From NCBI GenBank assembly GCA_951812925.1, contig OX638370.1, positions 41,605,948 to 41,669,947 of the forward strand: a stretch of 64,000 bases of DNA, read 5' to 3'. The notes below the pieces were generated by a model, which had not been told where the DNA came from, did not search any database, and saw nothing but the letters and a program-made list of their open reading frames with translations. The stretch comes from Calliopum simillimum. Lineage: Eukaryota > Arthropoda > Insecta > Diptera > Lauxaniidae. The position numbers were made by a program, and so were the translations under genes. This document shows, in pieces, positions 1 to 11,556 of the stretch (positions are counted from its first letter, which is position 1; each line of letters starts with the position of its first letter).

Positions 1-469
1 ATGTTACCCAAACACAAATGCATATACACTAAATTTATGGATGACTGACCCGTATATTTTAATTATCCAAATGTTGATGGAGTTAAAGCTCATTAAAATA
101 TAAATTCAACACAAAAACCGCAAAAATTAATGAAGTTCTTGGCAAATCAAGTAAAATTCAATTAAGAAAAGTGTAAGTACTTACATACATAATCATATGT
201 TAAAGTAAAGTTTAACCAGTCACACTAACCAATGCGGTTGCATTGCTTTAGTTGATTAATCATCCTACATCCTTTTTTCATAATATCTGAAGATTTACTG
301 AATTAACTGATTTACTTTTATGTAATATAAATGCTCCCAAGCACCTTTGCTCAAATACTCTTGGTTTGGCGATTTCTCGCTCTTGGCACAAATTTTAAAG
401 GGTGATAACAGAATAACAACTCAGGGACGTTGCACATCAGCCAAATTTAAGAAAAAAAAAATTATGATA

Positions 470-690
470 CTACACGATTACACTGTCCAACAATTTCAAA
501 CTTTTTGTAAAACACATGAGAAAATCCAAAATATTCTTAAAGGAGACGTTGTCGTTTTTTTCCACCACGTCAGATTTTTTTTTTATCGATTTTTGAAGTT
601 TTTAAATCCATTGTACATGAAAAAAACAAAAATCCGCGACCTCCAAAACTCCCTAGCTACAATTTTGTTGTGATATAATTACTTTTTTCA
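470..690. repeat. Foldback family B, single-arm fragment
   Basis: The stretch contains the family B signature: a poly-T run, ATCGATTTTTGAAGTTTTT, then CATTGTACATGAAAAAA. It resembles the arms of the large palindrome at 23127-24325. Its left part (CACATGAGAAAATCC, then a GACGT-type motif) matches the outer edge of that palindrome in reverse orientation. No inverted partner lies nearby, so this is an incomplete copy. The open frame over 347-673 is a by-product of this repeat. Confidence 0.6.
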
Positions 691-1970
691 AAAATTGTTC
701 GCCATTTTGGTGTCTCGATTTCGTTTTTAAATTATGGTTTCCAGACCCCAAAAACATGATATATGAAATTTTTTTTTTTTTTTGTTATGATAATCAGGAA
801 CGACTTATGACTGACTAGAATAGCATCTTAGACCACTATGCCACTCTTTGAGTTTTTCCTTTTTGAGTGGCAACACAAAAAAACACTCTCTTGTTTATAC
901 TACGTTTCCACCGGAGATTTAGCTATGATGAGATTTATAAATCTCGGCCGAAAGCGATTTATTTTTGACAGTAAATTTTATAAGCATGAACATGAAAGTT
1001 GATTTTTCTTTTGTTTATAATTTTTATCTTCCATTTGCTTTGTTTTTTATGGCACTTAATGCCAATTGTCAAAAATTAGTGGTGCCACTTGGTCGAAAAT
1101 AGCCAGTCGATAGCCCTACTGAGATTTATACGCAGATTTAATATAAATCTCGGCAGAAATAGATATATGTATTTTTTTTGTATGGTAAATAAATCGATCT
1201 CCGCAGATATTTATTTTTGTATTGTAAATCAAGTAATGTACGCAGAGGCTTAGAGCTAAATTCCGAAACAGGCCTAAGTCACCTCATAATACAGCCGATT
1301 TGATATCTAGCTTCAGTACACAAAAAACGTGCCTAAAATGAATAAGAAAAAAAATATCAAAAATAGATCAGCGTGTTTTCGTGTCATATTTGATTTTACT
1401 TTATAATATATGTACATATACTTATGTGTATAGAAACACGGTTTTGTAAATGGAATTATTTCTCTTCTTTTGTTATTGTCAAGACAATGAAAGAAGCTTT
1501 ATTCAGCCTGCTTGAAAATATATTAGGCGTTTTTCTATTTTTGTTCAAAGTAGAGCTCTGAAGAGAGGGAGAGAGAGCTTCGAACATAACCAGAACAAAG
1601 TACGCTCTGAGCGAACTATGGGAAATTTAAACACGTTTTCTGGCCAAAAGTACAAAAATAATTATATTGAGCTGAAATCTCGTGACAGCTTTTGAAAAAT
1701 TATCAAATTGGACAACTGTCATGCCCTTTTTCAACCTCTTTTCAAAGAAATTATTAAAAATCAGTTTTTATTAAAATTTAGTATGGTATATTCATATTTT
1801 TTAAATACATACATACACAAATGTACATATATTAACAATAACAGTAAAATTACTGAGATCTTAAAGCATACTATATTAAAAACTTATTTTTTTCAAATAT
1901 TACATAATCTGAGCTTATTTAAAAACATAAGAAAACATTATAAATTCATGAGTTAAATATTAAAATTTAT
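691..1970. other. AT-rich intergenic stretch, no gene seen
   Basis: No convincing coding, RNA or mobile-element signature was found. A short motif resembling ATAAATCTCGGC recurs loosely between about 930 and 1210, which hints at an old repeat. A purine-rich GAGA tract lies near 1562-1582. Confidence 0.4.
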
Positions 1971-1972
1971 AC

Positions 1973-3892
1973 TTAGATGCAATTTCGAAATTTTCCAATA
2001 TATTCTCGAACTCTGTGTCTGTGAACGCAACTTAATAAATTTATCGCTCGCTTTTGTTCTTTTGTCCGTTTACTTAAAGAAATGTTGGAAATGACGGGAT
2101 TCGAGGTATTCAAAGTTCTATGAAAAACGTCAGAAAGATTTATTATTTCGTCACATTTGCGAGCGTGATGCAGTCTATCTGATTTGTATATTTTATTCCG
2201 ACACTCAGCTGCGTCTTCTCCAAAGTATCCTATCGGAAGCTCTATGTATTGAATAATTTCCTTAGAATGAATAAGGACTTTGTGAACTATTGGTGTCATC
2301 GGATACCACGAATATTTTTTTTTTATGATATCAGCAGTCTCAAAAGAAAATTTTTCAAACTTTTTATAGTCTCGAAAAGCCCGTCGGGAAGTATTGCCGT
2401 CGTTTGAGTTCCCGAATCCACCAGTTTTGGGAAATAAGTCCTTTATTTTTTTTTTTTTTTTTTCTTTCTTTTATTATTTTTTATCACTTTCAGTGCGTAT
2501 TTGCCATTTTTACACATTAATCTTATAGCCTAGATGTAGCGCATATTCAAAGAATCGTATCCAGCAATGTAATGGACTTATGCCATATTTTAAATTGTCT
2601 TCGTTTGGTTTGAATTTTCTGACATGAAGTCACTTACATTTAGGAAATCTACAGTATACAGCCCTTGGTTGATTTTGTACCAGTTAATACATAAAGGACT
2701 TTTCCATCAATTATCGTTAGGGAAAGATTATATTTTATTTCAACAGGTTGTTCACCATTTATTTTAATTTGTCAATCTTCTAGCTCTTTGATTTCCTTTT
2801 TTAAATCTTTATCCTCTTTTAAAATATTTTCTTTGGTTTCCTTTATATATTGCAATCTCAAAGGATGGCAAAACCTTATAGATTGTGGCGTACGATTATT
2901 CCATAAGATCTTACCACTTGCATCAATAAACATTAAAGGGATCATTGTGGTAGCAAAACAAGAAGAATCGATAAGAGTTGATGTGCTACTTTCAGAAAAC
3001 TATTGCTTGTAATCGGACTCAGCATAACTGCTGTCAAAACCATTGCTTACAATAAATTCGGCCCTTAAGAAATTTTCGTGATTAATTTTCAGTACCGTTG
3101 ATATAACCTCTTCTTGTAATGTTACAATTCTTCTAGATGTGTGGTCTAACAGCATTTTTAATGGCAATGTTGCCAAACTTTCTGTAATCGTTATACCTTA
3201 AGGTCTGCATTTGAACTTTGCGGCTATGATTTCTTTATAAAGAGGATATATGTCACAATTTCTAGCCTTATTTTCGCTTCTTATGTTACTATTTATATTG
3301 CTCTTTATTAAGATTACTATCTAAAATCAACGCCAGAGCCTGGTCAGAAGAGAAGCGAATCGGTTTTCTTGAATCTTCACATGCAAGTTTTTTTCTAATT
3401 TTGCATACTTCAATTGGGCTTTGCATATTTTTTTTTTTTTTTTTCAAAACCGCAGCCAGATCGAAATTTCCAAGCTTTTGAGCAGCAGTAATTGATGCTC
3501 GAAGTAACAGGTTCGTGTTGTTGTCATTTTCTTTACTAAGCTCTGCGGCATCGCGTCGTTGAGCTCGATCAGATTTTTCTGAAAAGAAAGATGGACGCCC
3601 TAAATTGATTATACTTACAGTTTGCGTAAGGTTTACTTTGTCAAAAGCCATAAAGCATTCTTCTTTTGAAACGTCTCTATTTTACGATGGGATTTTTCCC
3701 ATCTTTCTTTCAAATGTTTGCTAAAGGTTTTAGACTTTCACCTAATTGTTTTGCAAACGAGTTTGATCTATCGCCTTTATTCAAGAGATTTATCAAATGA
3801 TTTAAAACTGCTGACTCTTTGTCTTCTTCGGCTCTCCAGATATCGAATAAGTCTGCATTTCGTATTGAAAAGTTGTCTGAGAAAAATGACAA
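1973..3892 (-). pseudogene. Degenerate transposon-like protein, broken into many frames
   Basis: Reading the minus strand from 3892 down to 1973, fragments in shifting frames look like one ancient protein. In order they are an N-terminal piece (3892-3710), a piece with RAQRRDAAELSKEND and SSDQALALILDSNLNKEQYK (3651-3289), a middle part with MIPLMFIDASGKILW (about 2985-2940), then TGTKSTKGC (about 2690), SPLHCWIRFFEYALHLGYKI (about 2580-2520), GFGNSNDGNTSRRAFRDYKK (about 2420-2370) and MTPIVHKVLIHSKE...LPIGYFGEDAAECRNK (2299-1973). From memory, these motifs recur in an uncharacterised repeat-associated protein family of arthropods and cnidarians with a C-x2-C type zinc motif. I cannot name the family with certainty, and a RAG1/Transib-type relation is only a suspicion. 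Poly-T runs and stop codons break the frame, so it is a pseudogene. Confidence 0.55.
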
Positions 3893-3964
3893 TTACTAAA
3901 AAATCTCAAAAGATTTTAAAATCGATTGCTGTACATATTTATATAAGTAAGAAAGAGGCCTAGG

Positions 3965-4650
3965 CCGGGCTGTGTTTTTCCGGGTACACCAAAACTTTAA
4001 TTTAAGCTCGCTGAAGAAAACGTTAATTTATTTAACACCGCTATTGAAAAGACGAATCTTTTTAAGTACGGAGTTACTACTTACTGACTATTAGTTCCCG
4101 TTTCCGTTTTAAATATTATTTATTAGCTTTGAAATACACGCGTATTTTTTGAACAAGAACAACAAAATTTTTATCTTTTCGGAAGGAGAAACTTTGACAC
4201 TTGTGTAGCTGAAGGATACAAACTAAGTATGGGAACTTTCTTTCGCAAACATTTACATTTCAATAACATACCCAAAACTTTATTTTTTAAGTAACAACAG
4301 GGAAAAATTTTCCACAGTGGAGCGGAGCGCTCTGATTTATTTATGAAACACACTTGAGCACTTTTCTATTGAAAGCCGGTTAAACTGCAAAATTATTCAA
4401 ACAAATTATTAAACGCAATTTATTTTACTTCAAAATAACCAGCTCAGCGCTCTGATTACACTCTGAACAAAATAAAAAAACACAAATTCTATGCTCCGAT
4501 CGCTCTGAACTAGAAAAGAAACACAAATTATTTTCTGACAACTCACGCTCTGCTCTGAACAAAAAAGGGAACACATTTAGCATCTAGCATGGGTATATAA
4601 AGAGCTTTTACTTCAATGTCAAATTATTCCAAAAGTGTTTATCATACAAA
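3965..4650 (+). promoter_or_regulatory. Upstream region of the small peptide gene: TATA box, repeated CTCTGA motif, kB-like site
   Basis: A TATA box (TATATAAAG, 4594-4602) lies about 55 bp upstream of the start codon at 4655. The motif CTCTGA occurs five times in about 230 bp, mostly as CGCTCTGA (4328, 4448, 4501) plus variants at 4459 and 4546-4560, often followed by an AAACACAAAT-like stretch. GGGAACTTTC at 4231-4240 fits the insect NF-kB consensus GGGRAYYYYY, and a near-palindromic GGGAAAAATTTTCC lies at 4300-4313. The motifs are directly visible; inducible regulation is inference. Confidence 0.5.
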
Positions 4651-4654
4651 GACC

Positions 4655-4756
4655 ATGGATTATACATTTTATTGCAATATTTTATTAATTGCTGTTGCTG
4701 TTGCAGCTGCAGTATATCCGCCTGATTATATACCTATTATAATGCCAGGCAAATAG
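4655..4756 (+). CDS. Small secreted peptide, 33 residues
   Basis: This one-exon open frame starts at ATG 4655 and stops at TAG 4754-4756. The first 19 residues have the form of a signal peptide: a short polar start (MDYTFYCN), a hydrophobic core of Leu, Ile, Val and Ala, and an Ala-Ala-Ala end suited to signal peptidase. The predicted mature part is about 14 residues, VYPPDYIPIIMPGK. It is rich in proline and isoleucine, has no cysteine, and ends in Gly-Lys, which could yield a C-terminally amidated proline after removal of Lys. The gene has a TATA box at 4594, an initiator-like TCAATG near 4613 and an AATAAA signal at 4791, so the whole transcription unit is visible. I do not recognise the family. 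Size and layout fit fly immune-induced or reproductive-tract peptides, but that is inference. Chance occurrence of the frame cannot be excluded. Confidence 0.6.
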   Translation: MDYTFYCNILLIAVAVAAAVYPPDYIPIIMPGK

Positions 4757-4790
4757 TTTTATTTTTAACTTAACTGAAAATGTGTTATTT

Positions 4791-4796
4791 AATAAA
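4791..4796 (+). terminator. Poly(A) signal AATAAA of the small peptide gene
   Basis: The hexamer lies 35 bp after the stop codon, followed at 4803-4809 by the T/G-rich TTGTTGT. It closes a compact unit from TATA box to poly(A) signal of about 200 bp. Confidence 0.5.
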
Positions 4797-4898
4797 TATT
4801 ATTTTGTTGTGACATAACATCTTCTATTTCTTGCGTTTTTTATTTTTTCTTAAAGTATATTTCTTGTTCTAGCGCTTGTTTTCACAATATTTTTAATA

Positions 4899-5300
4899 GG
4901 GTGCAGCAAAAAATTAAAAAAAAAAATGATTGCATCAAAAATTATCATAGAGGATGTTCTTAAAATAAATGCTGCATACTTGGTTTGGATCAAAACTAAT
5001 GACTTATCTCAAAAACCATGCAAAACTTATAGCAAAATAGACATTCTACATATATTGGGGTCTAGAAAACTAATGTGACGCTTGCAACTTGAGTGATAGG
5101 AAAAAAAACCGTTTTTGGAATCAAAAAATTTCAATTGCTTGCAGGACTTCCAGGGGTCAATTTTTTTATCTGTAGAGTGTTGAGATAAACTCTCAAAATA
5201 TAGAATATTAACCTTTTCCAAAGGTTTGAGCTAAATAAATTACTGCCAATAGTTTTGTGAGCTTTGAGATAAGTCAAAAAATACTGTAAAAAAACACTGA
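4899..5300. repeat. Repeat family F with internal inversion
   Basis: It opens with AGGGTGCAGCAAAAAATTAA, which also opens the repeat at 15033. The motif ACTTATCTCAAAAAC occurs forward at about 5002 and reversed near 5262-5275. A segment with CCGTTTTTGGAATCAAAAAA is inverted relative to its counterpart near 15345-15375. It is a non-coding foldback-like repeat whose exact ends are not clear. Confidence 0.5.
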
Positions 5301-5975
5301 TTTTTATTTATTTATTTATTTATTGAAGCCTTTGGAAAAATCCTTACAGACTAGAACAATTTTACTTAATAAATAGGGAAAATAAGATGATTTTAAATAT
5401 GTTACAAAAAATTAATAAATCAAGCATTATAAAAGCCTGAACAGCACAGATTTAAACTGAATTTTATCCAAACAGAAATCATCTTTATATAATTTATTAA
5501 GTAATAAGAGAGTTCTATTTAATTTGATCTATGGCATTTTATGAAGAAATAGTCGGAACATCTTAAAATTATCAGCTGAAGAATATTAGTACAATCAATT
5601 TTTCCATTAATTATATCGTAAATAAGCATTACACTATGCAGCAGGCGCCGTTTTTCAAGACTATTAATATTTATAAACAAACAAAGCGCTTCATACGATG
5701 ACAATGATTCAGTCAATGGTAATGACCTTGAAGCGAACTTAATGAACTTCTTTTGAATACGCTCCAAACGGGTAATATGCACTCCATAATAAGGGTTCCA
5801 AATTAAAGTTGCAAATTCTAAGTTAGATCTAACAAAGGAAGTATAGAAATATTTTAAAGTAAAAGGATCTAAAAATGCGGAACTATTTCGTTTTATAAAC
5901 GCTAAAAGCTTTTGGTATGATGTGATTAACGTGGTTAGAAAAATTTAAACGAGAATCAATGAAAATACCAAGATC
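5301..5975 (-). mobile_element. 3' fragment of a CR1/jockey-type LINE
   Basis: On the minus strand, frames encode the C-terminal end of a reverse transcriptase protein: LGIFIDSRLNFSNHVNHI, then FVRSNLEFATLIWNPYYG, then RLERIQKKFIKFAS. These align by eye with LGVIFDSSFTFKSHYD, LVRSILEYCSIIWDPFY and RIERIQRNFTRFA of the LINE at 26633-29629. A frameshift near 5790 and several stops break the frame. The 3' end carries the same kind of tail, (TTTA)n on the plus strand at 5303-5325, preceded by a similar CTTACAGACT motif. It is a related but distinct family member, 5'-truncated at about 5975. Confidence 0.85.
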
Positions 5976-6599
5976 CTTCCTTCAAGCCCAGACCTGCTCC
6001 TAAGGTAATCTTTAATGCAACCTTCGGAAAAGTGCTACACCCTAATCTTTCAACACCTGAATTTCCTGCTACTTTGAGGATTCCACTATAATACTTGAAA
6101 CTAGAGCTTGAAAAAAAGCCCGGACAAATATTTTTTGTGCGGACCGTTCCGTTCCGATAATACCATGTTATTGCATATCAACACTTTTTTTATGATTTCA
6201 AAAAAATTGTAACTTATTGATGAAGCTAAATCAATGATTTCCAAATGAGGAAAAAACAAACATACATGAAGTGCTTATTTAAGTTTTTTTTTTCGAATCT
6301 TATAAGACGATTTGTTTGACTTGACTTACTCCATTGTCATCCTTAGCCCCACGTTTATACATTACTTTACATATTTTTATGAAAAACAAAATTTTTTCCA
6401 AGATTATGCTTTTCAACCTACTAGAGTTCGCCTTGTGGCCGAAATTCGACCATTTCGATTTGACCATAAAATAAAGGAAAAAGTTTTTATACCCTTCCTT
6501 AGTCGATAAAACACAACTAGCTTTTAATATTCTACCTTAGGGTTCGGGTTATCTGCATCGGTGCAGCAGCCAAGTTGCAATATCGTACTTTCCATTCAG

Positions 6600-8030
6600 A
6601 GGCGTGTAACTCCTACTAAAGAGCCTACCAAAATTCATCAAAATCAATCATGCTATCGTGCTATATAGTGCTAACTCTATATCAATACCAAATTTCATAA
6701 AAATAATATCTAGTATTTTCGCCGTGAGAGCGTTTTTTTCATTTAGGGGCGTTCCACTGCCCACTGAAAACATAATGTTCATGTTATCATTCCTTAGTGC
6801 CAATCCTATCTCCATACCAAATTTCGTTGAAACCGATGCAGCGTTTTAGCCGTGAGAGCGTTTTTTCAGTTTAGGGGCGTCGCACCGCCCACTAAAAAAC
6901 ATTATGGTTATATTATCGTTCCTTAGTGCTAACCCTATCTCCATACCAAATTGCGTTAAATCGATGCAGCGGTTTAGCCGTGAGAGCGTTGCACTTTTAT
7001 TTCTATAGCTTATGGCTCAACCACAATCAATGCGGCACTTGCAGGAAAATCTGAAAGCTTTTTCTTGTTTTGTGCTCTTTCCTGCACTGGCACCAAAAAC
7101 TGTCAGCAATAAATGCTTGCAGGAAAATTTGACGGTTATGCCGATTCCTATAATTAAACATTTAAAACGATTAAAATGTGCTACAAAAAATAATAATTTA
7201 ACTTACCATTTTGTTGACGTCGAACTAAATTGCTATTAATCCCTTAATTGTGTTTTATTTAAATTATTTTTTTTTTTTAAATTTGACATTTGTCAAACAA
7301 ATGTTTATAGTGATGCTTATTTTTTCTTGCTAAATCTGCACGTAACCGAATATAGAGCAAGTACTCACAAATTTTTGATATTTATTTTACAACAAGCATT
7401 TCCCGGTGTGCGTTGCTACACCCTGTGTTGTACTGGGGGCGAGGCATCAACAATTTTTTTAAGGGATGTTAATTGTTCCAATGCAATTTATATATGTCCC
7501 AAATCTGATCTTTATGCGTTAAATACCTTTAAAATATGACGAAATTTTTTAAAGGCATGGTACCGCCCATTTTTTTAATGGACATTATTTGTCTTGGTAC
7601 TTTTAATACATATACCAAATCTCATCCATATCTATTAGATATTTTTAGAGATATGATGAATTAATTTCTTTGGGGGTCCACTTTTTCACTGAAAATAATT
7701 TATCCTAGTGCACTTTATAGATGTACCCAATTTCAATTATCTGCGACAAGTAGTTTCAGAGCTACTACAAATTAGTTTTTAGAGGGGCGTCGCATCGCCC
7801 TTTTTTTCAGTAGAAATTATTTCTTCTATTTCACTTTATACATGCACCAAATTTCGATCTGCTGTTTTAGAGCTGTGGTGGCGTGGCACTACCTTCTTTC
7901 TTAGCTTATGACCTAGCTTTTTATAATACTAAGGTATTGTGAAAATTTCATTCAAATCGGTTTGTTAGTTTCCGAGTCCATAAATAACAAACATACAAAC
8001 AAGCAAAATCTCATTTTTATATATTAGTAG
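6600..8030 (+). repeat. Tandem monomers of the GGCGTGGCACCGCCC-type repeat
   Basis: Degenerate monomers of about 115-130 bp repeat the order CCATACCAAATTTCGTT, TTTAGCCGTGAGAGCG, GGGGCGTCGCACCGCCC. Clear units lie near 6660-7010 and more diverged ones at 7540-7900. The array ends with TTCATTCAAATCGGTTTGTT and a TTTATATATTAG tail near 8020. The same monomer type recurs at 22440-22800, 26290-26540 and 30210-30480, and related GGCGTGGCAC motifs occur inside the DINE-1-like elements. The interval 7010-7540 holds no gene that I can support. Confidence 0.65.
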
Positions 8031-8449
8031 AAGATATTGTATATGTTATGAAACGAAACCAATTATAACAATAATGTGTTAAAGAAAAAATGTAAGACAG
8101 TCAGAAGGTTTTAATTATACTTTTGGTATATTTCCAACATGAGTATGGTATCGAATATTTCTAAATGTACCCGTTTGCTTCATAAATTACAAAAAAATTG
8201 TCACTAGCTTGTTTTCCTGTACACGCAGCAAGGGAACAAGCAACTGCTTTGCATGAAATCAAAAAGCTTTTTTTTACTCTCTTTACTATTTTTCTCAAAT
8301 CCTGCAGCGGTAAAATAGAATTTCCTGCTCTGCTCTAACTCATGATATTTCAACTAACTGTTTCACTTGCACCTGTTCCTGCATTGATTGTGGATAGGGC
8401 ATTATTGTTTGATATTTTTTAATAAAATTTTGTACAATCTCAATCAGTA

Positions 8450-8613
8450 AAGCGAGAAACACATAAAAAGTATGCATGCATCAAGAATTGTCAAATTGAA
8501 GTCAAGTATGCTTCGAGCATACTTTCTATCTGGGCGCTCTCATAAGCAGACATGTATTTGACTTCAATTTGACAATTCTTGATGCATGCATACTTTTTAT
8601 CTGTTTCTCGCTT
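8450..8613. repeat. Short foldback element with 56-bp arms
   Basis: The arms 8450-8505 and 8558-8613 are near-perfect inverted repeats, beginning AAGCGAGAAAC and containing GTATGCATGCATCAAGAATT, around a 52-bp centre. This is a foldback or MITE-like element. No clear target duplication was seen. Confidence 0.8.
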
Positions 8614-8710
8614 AATAAATGAAATATATTCTGAGCAAATATTGCAGAGCTCACTGGAATTTTTTCATGCGACAAGTTTTTACTTCTCTTACACGCACAG
8701 TTTTACCTCA

Positions 8711-9825
8711 AGACTTACCTGCGCAAACTGGTTTGTGCAGGTAAGTCTGTACGTGTGGACGGCAAAAGTCAAGTTTGCACAGTTCAAAAGTGCGGCCTGT
8801 GCTTTCTTTGACTTTCCAAAGATTTTTTTGTGCAAACAAAGATTGCGGAGGCAAGTTGGAACGTGTGGACGGCGTACAGGCCGTGCCTTCAATCTGTCGC
8901 TTAAGGCAGGTTCTCACCTTGTGGGCCCGAAAGGTGCACTTTTTTTAGGAATTTTTTTTGAGAAATCGGTTAAAGATACAACGCTGAAAATTTTTTCTGA
9001 ATATGAACAAATATTTATTCAGAGAATACAATATTTGAAATTGAAAAAATCAAAAAAGAGGGGGGGAGGGGGCGCCCATCAGTGGCGGCATGTGTTTCGC
9101 TGCCGGAAGTGATTCGCTCAAAACCCGTGATCTGAAACACAAAAACCGAACACATTCTTAATTTGTATCGTATTATCTATTAAATGAACAACGATCATGA
9201 AAAAAAATCAAAATTCCAAAATTTATGAGATTTTCAAAAAAAAAATGACGATTTTCGCATTTTTTTCTTCACTAATTATTTTTTTAAATAAACAATTTTC
9301 AATATTTTTGGCTGATCGTAGTTCATTTATTAGAGAAAACCCTAAGGAACATTTTAAAAATTTGGTGACGATTGGTTCATTGTAGCGTCTTCAATCACTT
9401 CCGTTAGGTCCGAAAACATGGTTCTGAGAAGAACGCGTTTAAAGTGCCAAAGCGCGCTCGGCCGGTGCTCAACAGTGCTCTACGTAACGGGCTATAACTT
9501 TCGTAATTTTTCAGATTTTGATCTGAAACTTCTAGAGCACATTTTTGGAACATGTATCTACACGATAAGACCCCACAAGGTGCCTTAAATTGCAGTCATC
9601 AAATGCATGCTCTGTCATGAGAATTATGCGTTTTTTCATTGATTTATTTTGGAAAATATACAAAATAAAAAACCATACAAATGAAAATTAAATGTTTGCT
9701 AGACGTCATGTTTCTATGAAAATGAAGTATACTGAAAACTGCACAGGCTTGTGGACGCAATATAAAAAATCTAGTTTGCACGAACTAGGTTTGCGCAGGT
9801 AAGACTGTACGTGTGGACGGCCCTT
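8711..9825. repeat. Region with repeated GTGTGGACGGC motif and a hairpin
   Basis: The block GCAGGTAAGTCTGTACGTGT followed by GGACGGC occurs at about 8737-8763, in a diverged form at 8848-8871 and again at 9794-9821, all in the same direction. At 8711-8748 one block is preceded by its own inverse, making an 18-bp hairpin with one mismatch and a 2-nt loop. This may be the end region of an unidentified DNA transposon. The 177-codon frame across 8579-9112 follows these repeats and is not taken as a gene. Confidence 0.4.
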
Positions 9826-11552
9826 ATCTCTGTACTTTTTGATGTTTAAGCCATATATTTTACTGTCGTGACATTACTTTTTCATAAGAATTCAGTAAAG
9901 TAATTGAATTACTGGAACAAACCGTAATTTTTGATGAGATTATTATCACTTTGTGCTATTTGAAAATCTATTTTTGCGGATAATTTTTTAGCGTATACCT
10001 GTGATTTACGGGCCTTTTTGGACCTCTAATTTTCAGGTTTTTGTTCTTAAGCCCAGACCCGCACAAAACTCGATTTCAAGGCCCGAGCCCGTCGTTGAAG
10101 AGTACAAACCCATGGACGTGGGCCCGTACCCAGCTCTCCTTGAAACACAAATTAGGTTGACGATTTGCACAGTATGCTGGCTATTCATTTCGAAACTCAC
10201 CGCCTGATTTTTACGTAGATCAGCATCTGATTAACAATTAAGCTAATAAATCTAAATTGTATAGCTCATCTAAAACATCATTGTAATGCAAAATATCCAA
10301 CAGATTCAAGTGGCGGTAGATTGTTCCTGGTTCGGTTGCGAAACTAAATTTAACATTCTAAGTTTTCTATTAGCAGCTCCGTGGTGTAATGCGATTCCAG
10401 TCATCTTTTTTTTAACTTTTAAATTTTAAAAAACTCGGAAATATGCGAGTATGTAAAAAAAATGTTTGGATAGTGTCAAAGTAATCAAAAATCATAAAAA
10501 AAAATCATTAGAAAAGTTATCAAAAATCATTAAAAAAAAACCACAAAATTCAAAAGTCTTAAGTATCAAAACGTCTTGAACTGTAGTTTTCATGCCAATT
10601 TCTGAGACCTTTGACCTTATTAACATTCTTTGCGCAAACGATTTCAGAAGAGGATTTTCGCACTTAATTTTTAATGCATATAATGCATAAATAAATATTT
10701 TTCAGGTGAAAAAATTAACTTGAAGTTAATTTTGGGACAATCTGGATGTCTTAGATTAACAACCTGTTTGTATTTATCAAAGAATCAATCTGAAAAGGAT
10801 TAAGAGTAGCTGCCCATTTCAATCTTTTACAAAGGTACACATAATTTTTTCTTGAGCAGGCAGTCTAAATAAAGGGAATAAAAGGGACTCAACATTTAAA
10901 TTTAACACAACTGTAAACGATCAACAATAGCACTTAAGTCTCGTATAGTTTACAACTCAAAGTCAAAGCCTGAAAAACAAAACCTCAACATAAACGGAAA
11001 CACTGAAAGTCAGAAGCCGCAGCTGAAGCAAATAAAACTTTAAATGGTTCTAAGTAAAAGTTATGTGCGTTTTTTACTTTTTTTTTTATTCATTATTCCA
11101 GCTTAAGTGCTAGGCCAACTTATCGTGGCCAGTCTTGGTCATGCTTTTACTGCACTTTTCCTTTCGTGGTGCTTTTTCTTTGACTCATTTTTTTTTTTTT
11201 TTTCAGAGCTTTCACTTTGCAAGGGTTTCAATTTCTGGCCTACTTTCAATTTTCAAACACATTCAACTTGAATGATTTACTTCCGTAATTTATGAAAGGA
11301 TCTAAAATATTTTACACTTTTGACCCGATAAAATGTTGCGTGGAAACATTGAAGCAAAAGTACTTTTTACGTAGGACAGAAAAAAAGTAGCAACTAAGGC
11401 AGTGAGATAAATTCAGAGACAAGGCAAAGCAAGAAAAGACAATTGGAGCATAAAAATAGTTGCGTTGTGATTTGGGGAACGCAATGAATGTTAGATGCTA
11501 AGTATGTACTGTCTTTTGGGACATTGATTAAGAAAAATTTTTAGAGTCACTG
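9826..11552. other. Intergenic stretch, nothing identified
   Basis: It is AT-rich with many homopolymer runs and imperfect short repeats (for example ATCAAAAATCAT copies at about 10485-10540). No splice-bounded frames, transposase motifs or inverted repeats could be supported. Confidence 0.4.
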
Positions 11553-11556
11553 TAGT

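Noticed and set aside
8579..9112. 177-codon plus-strand frame
   Set aside because: It starts in a 56-bp palindrome arm and crosses dispersed repeat blocks; no signal peptide, domain or splice sites support it.
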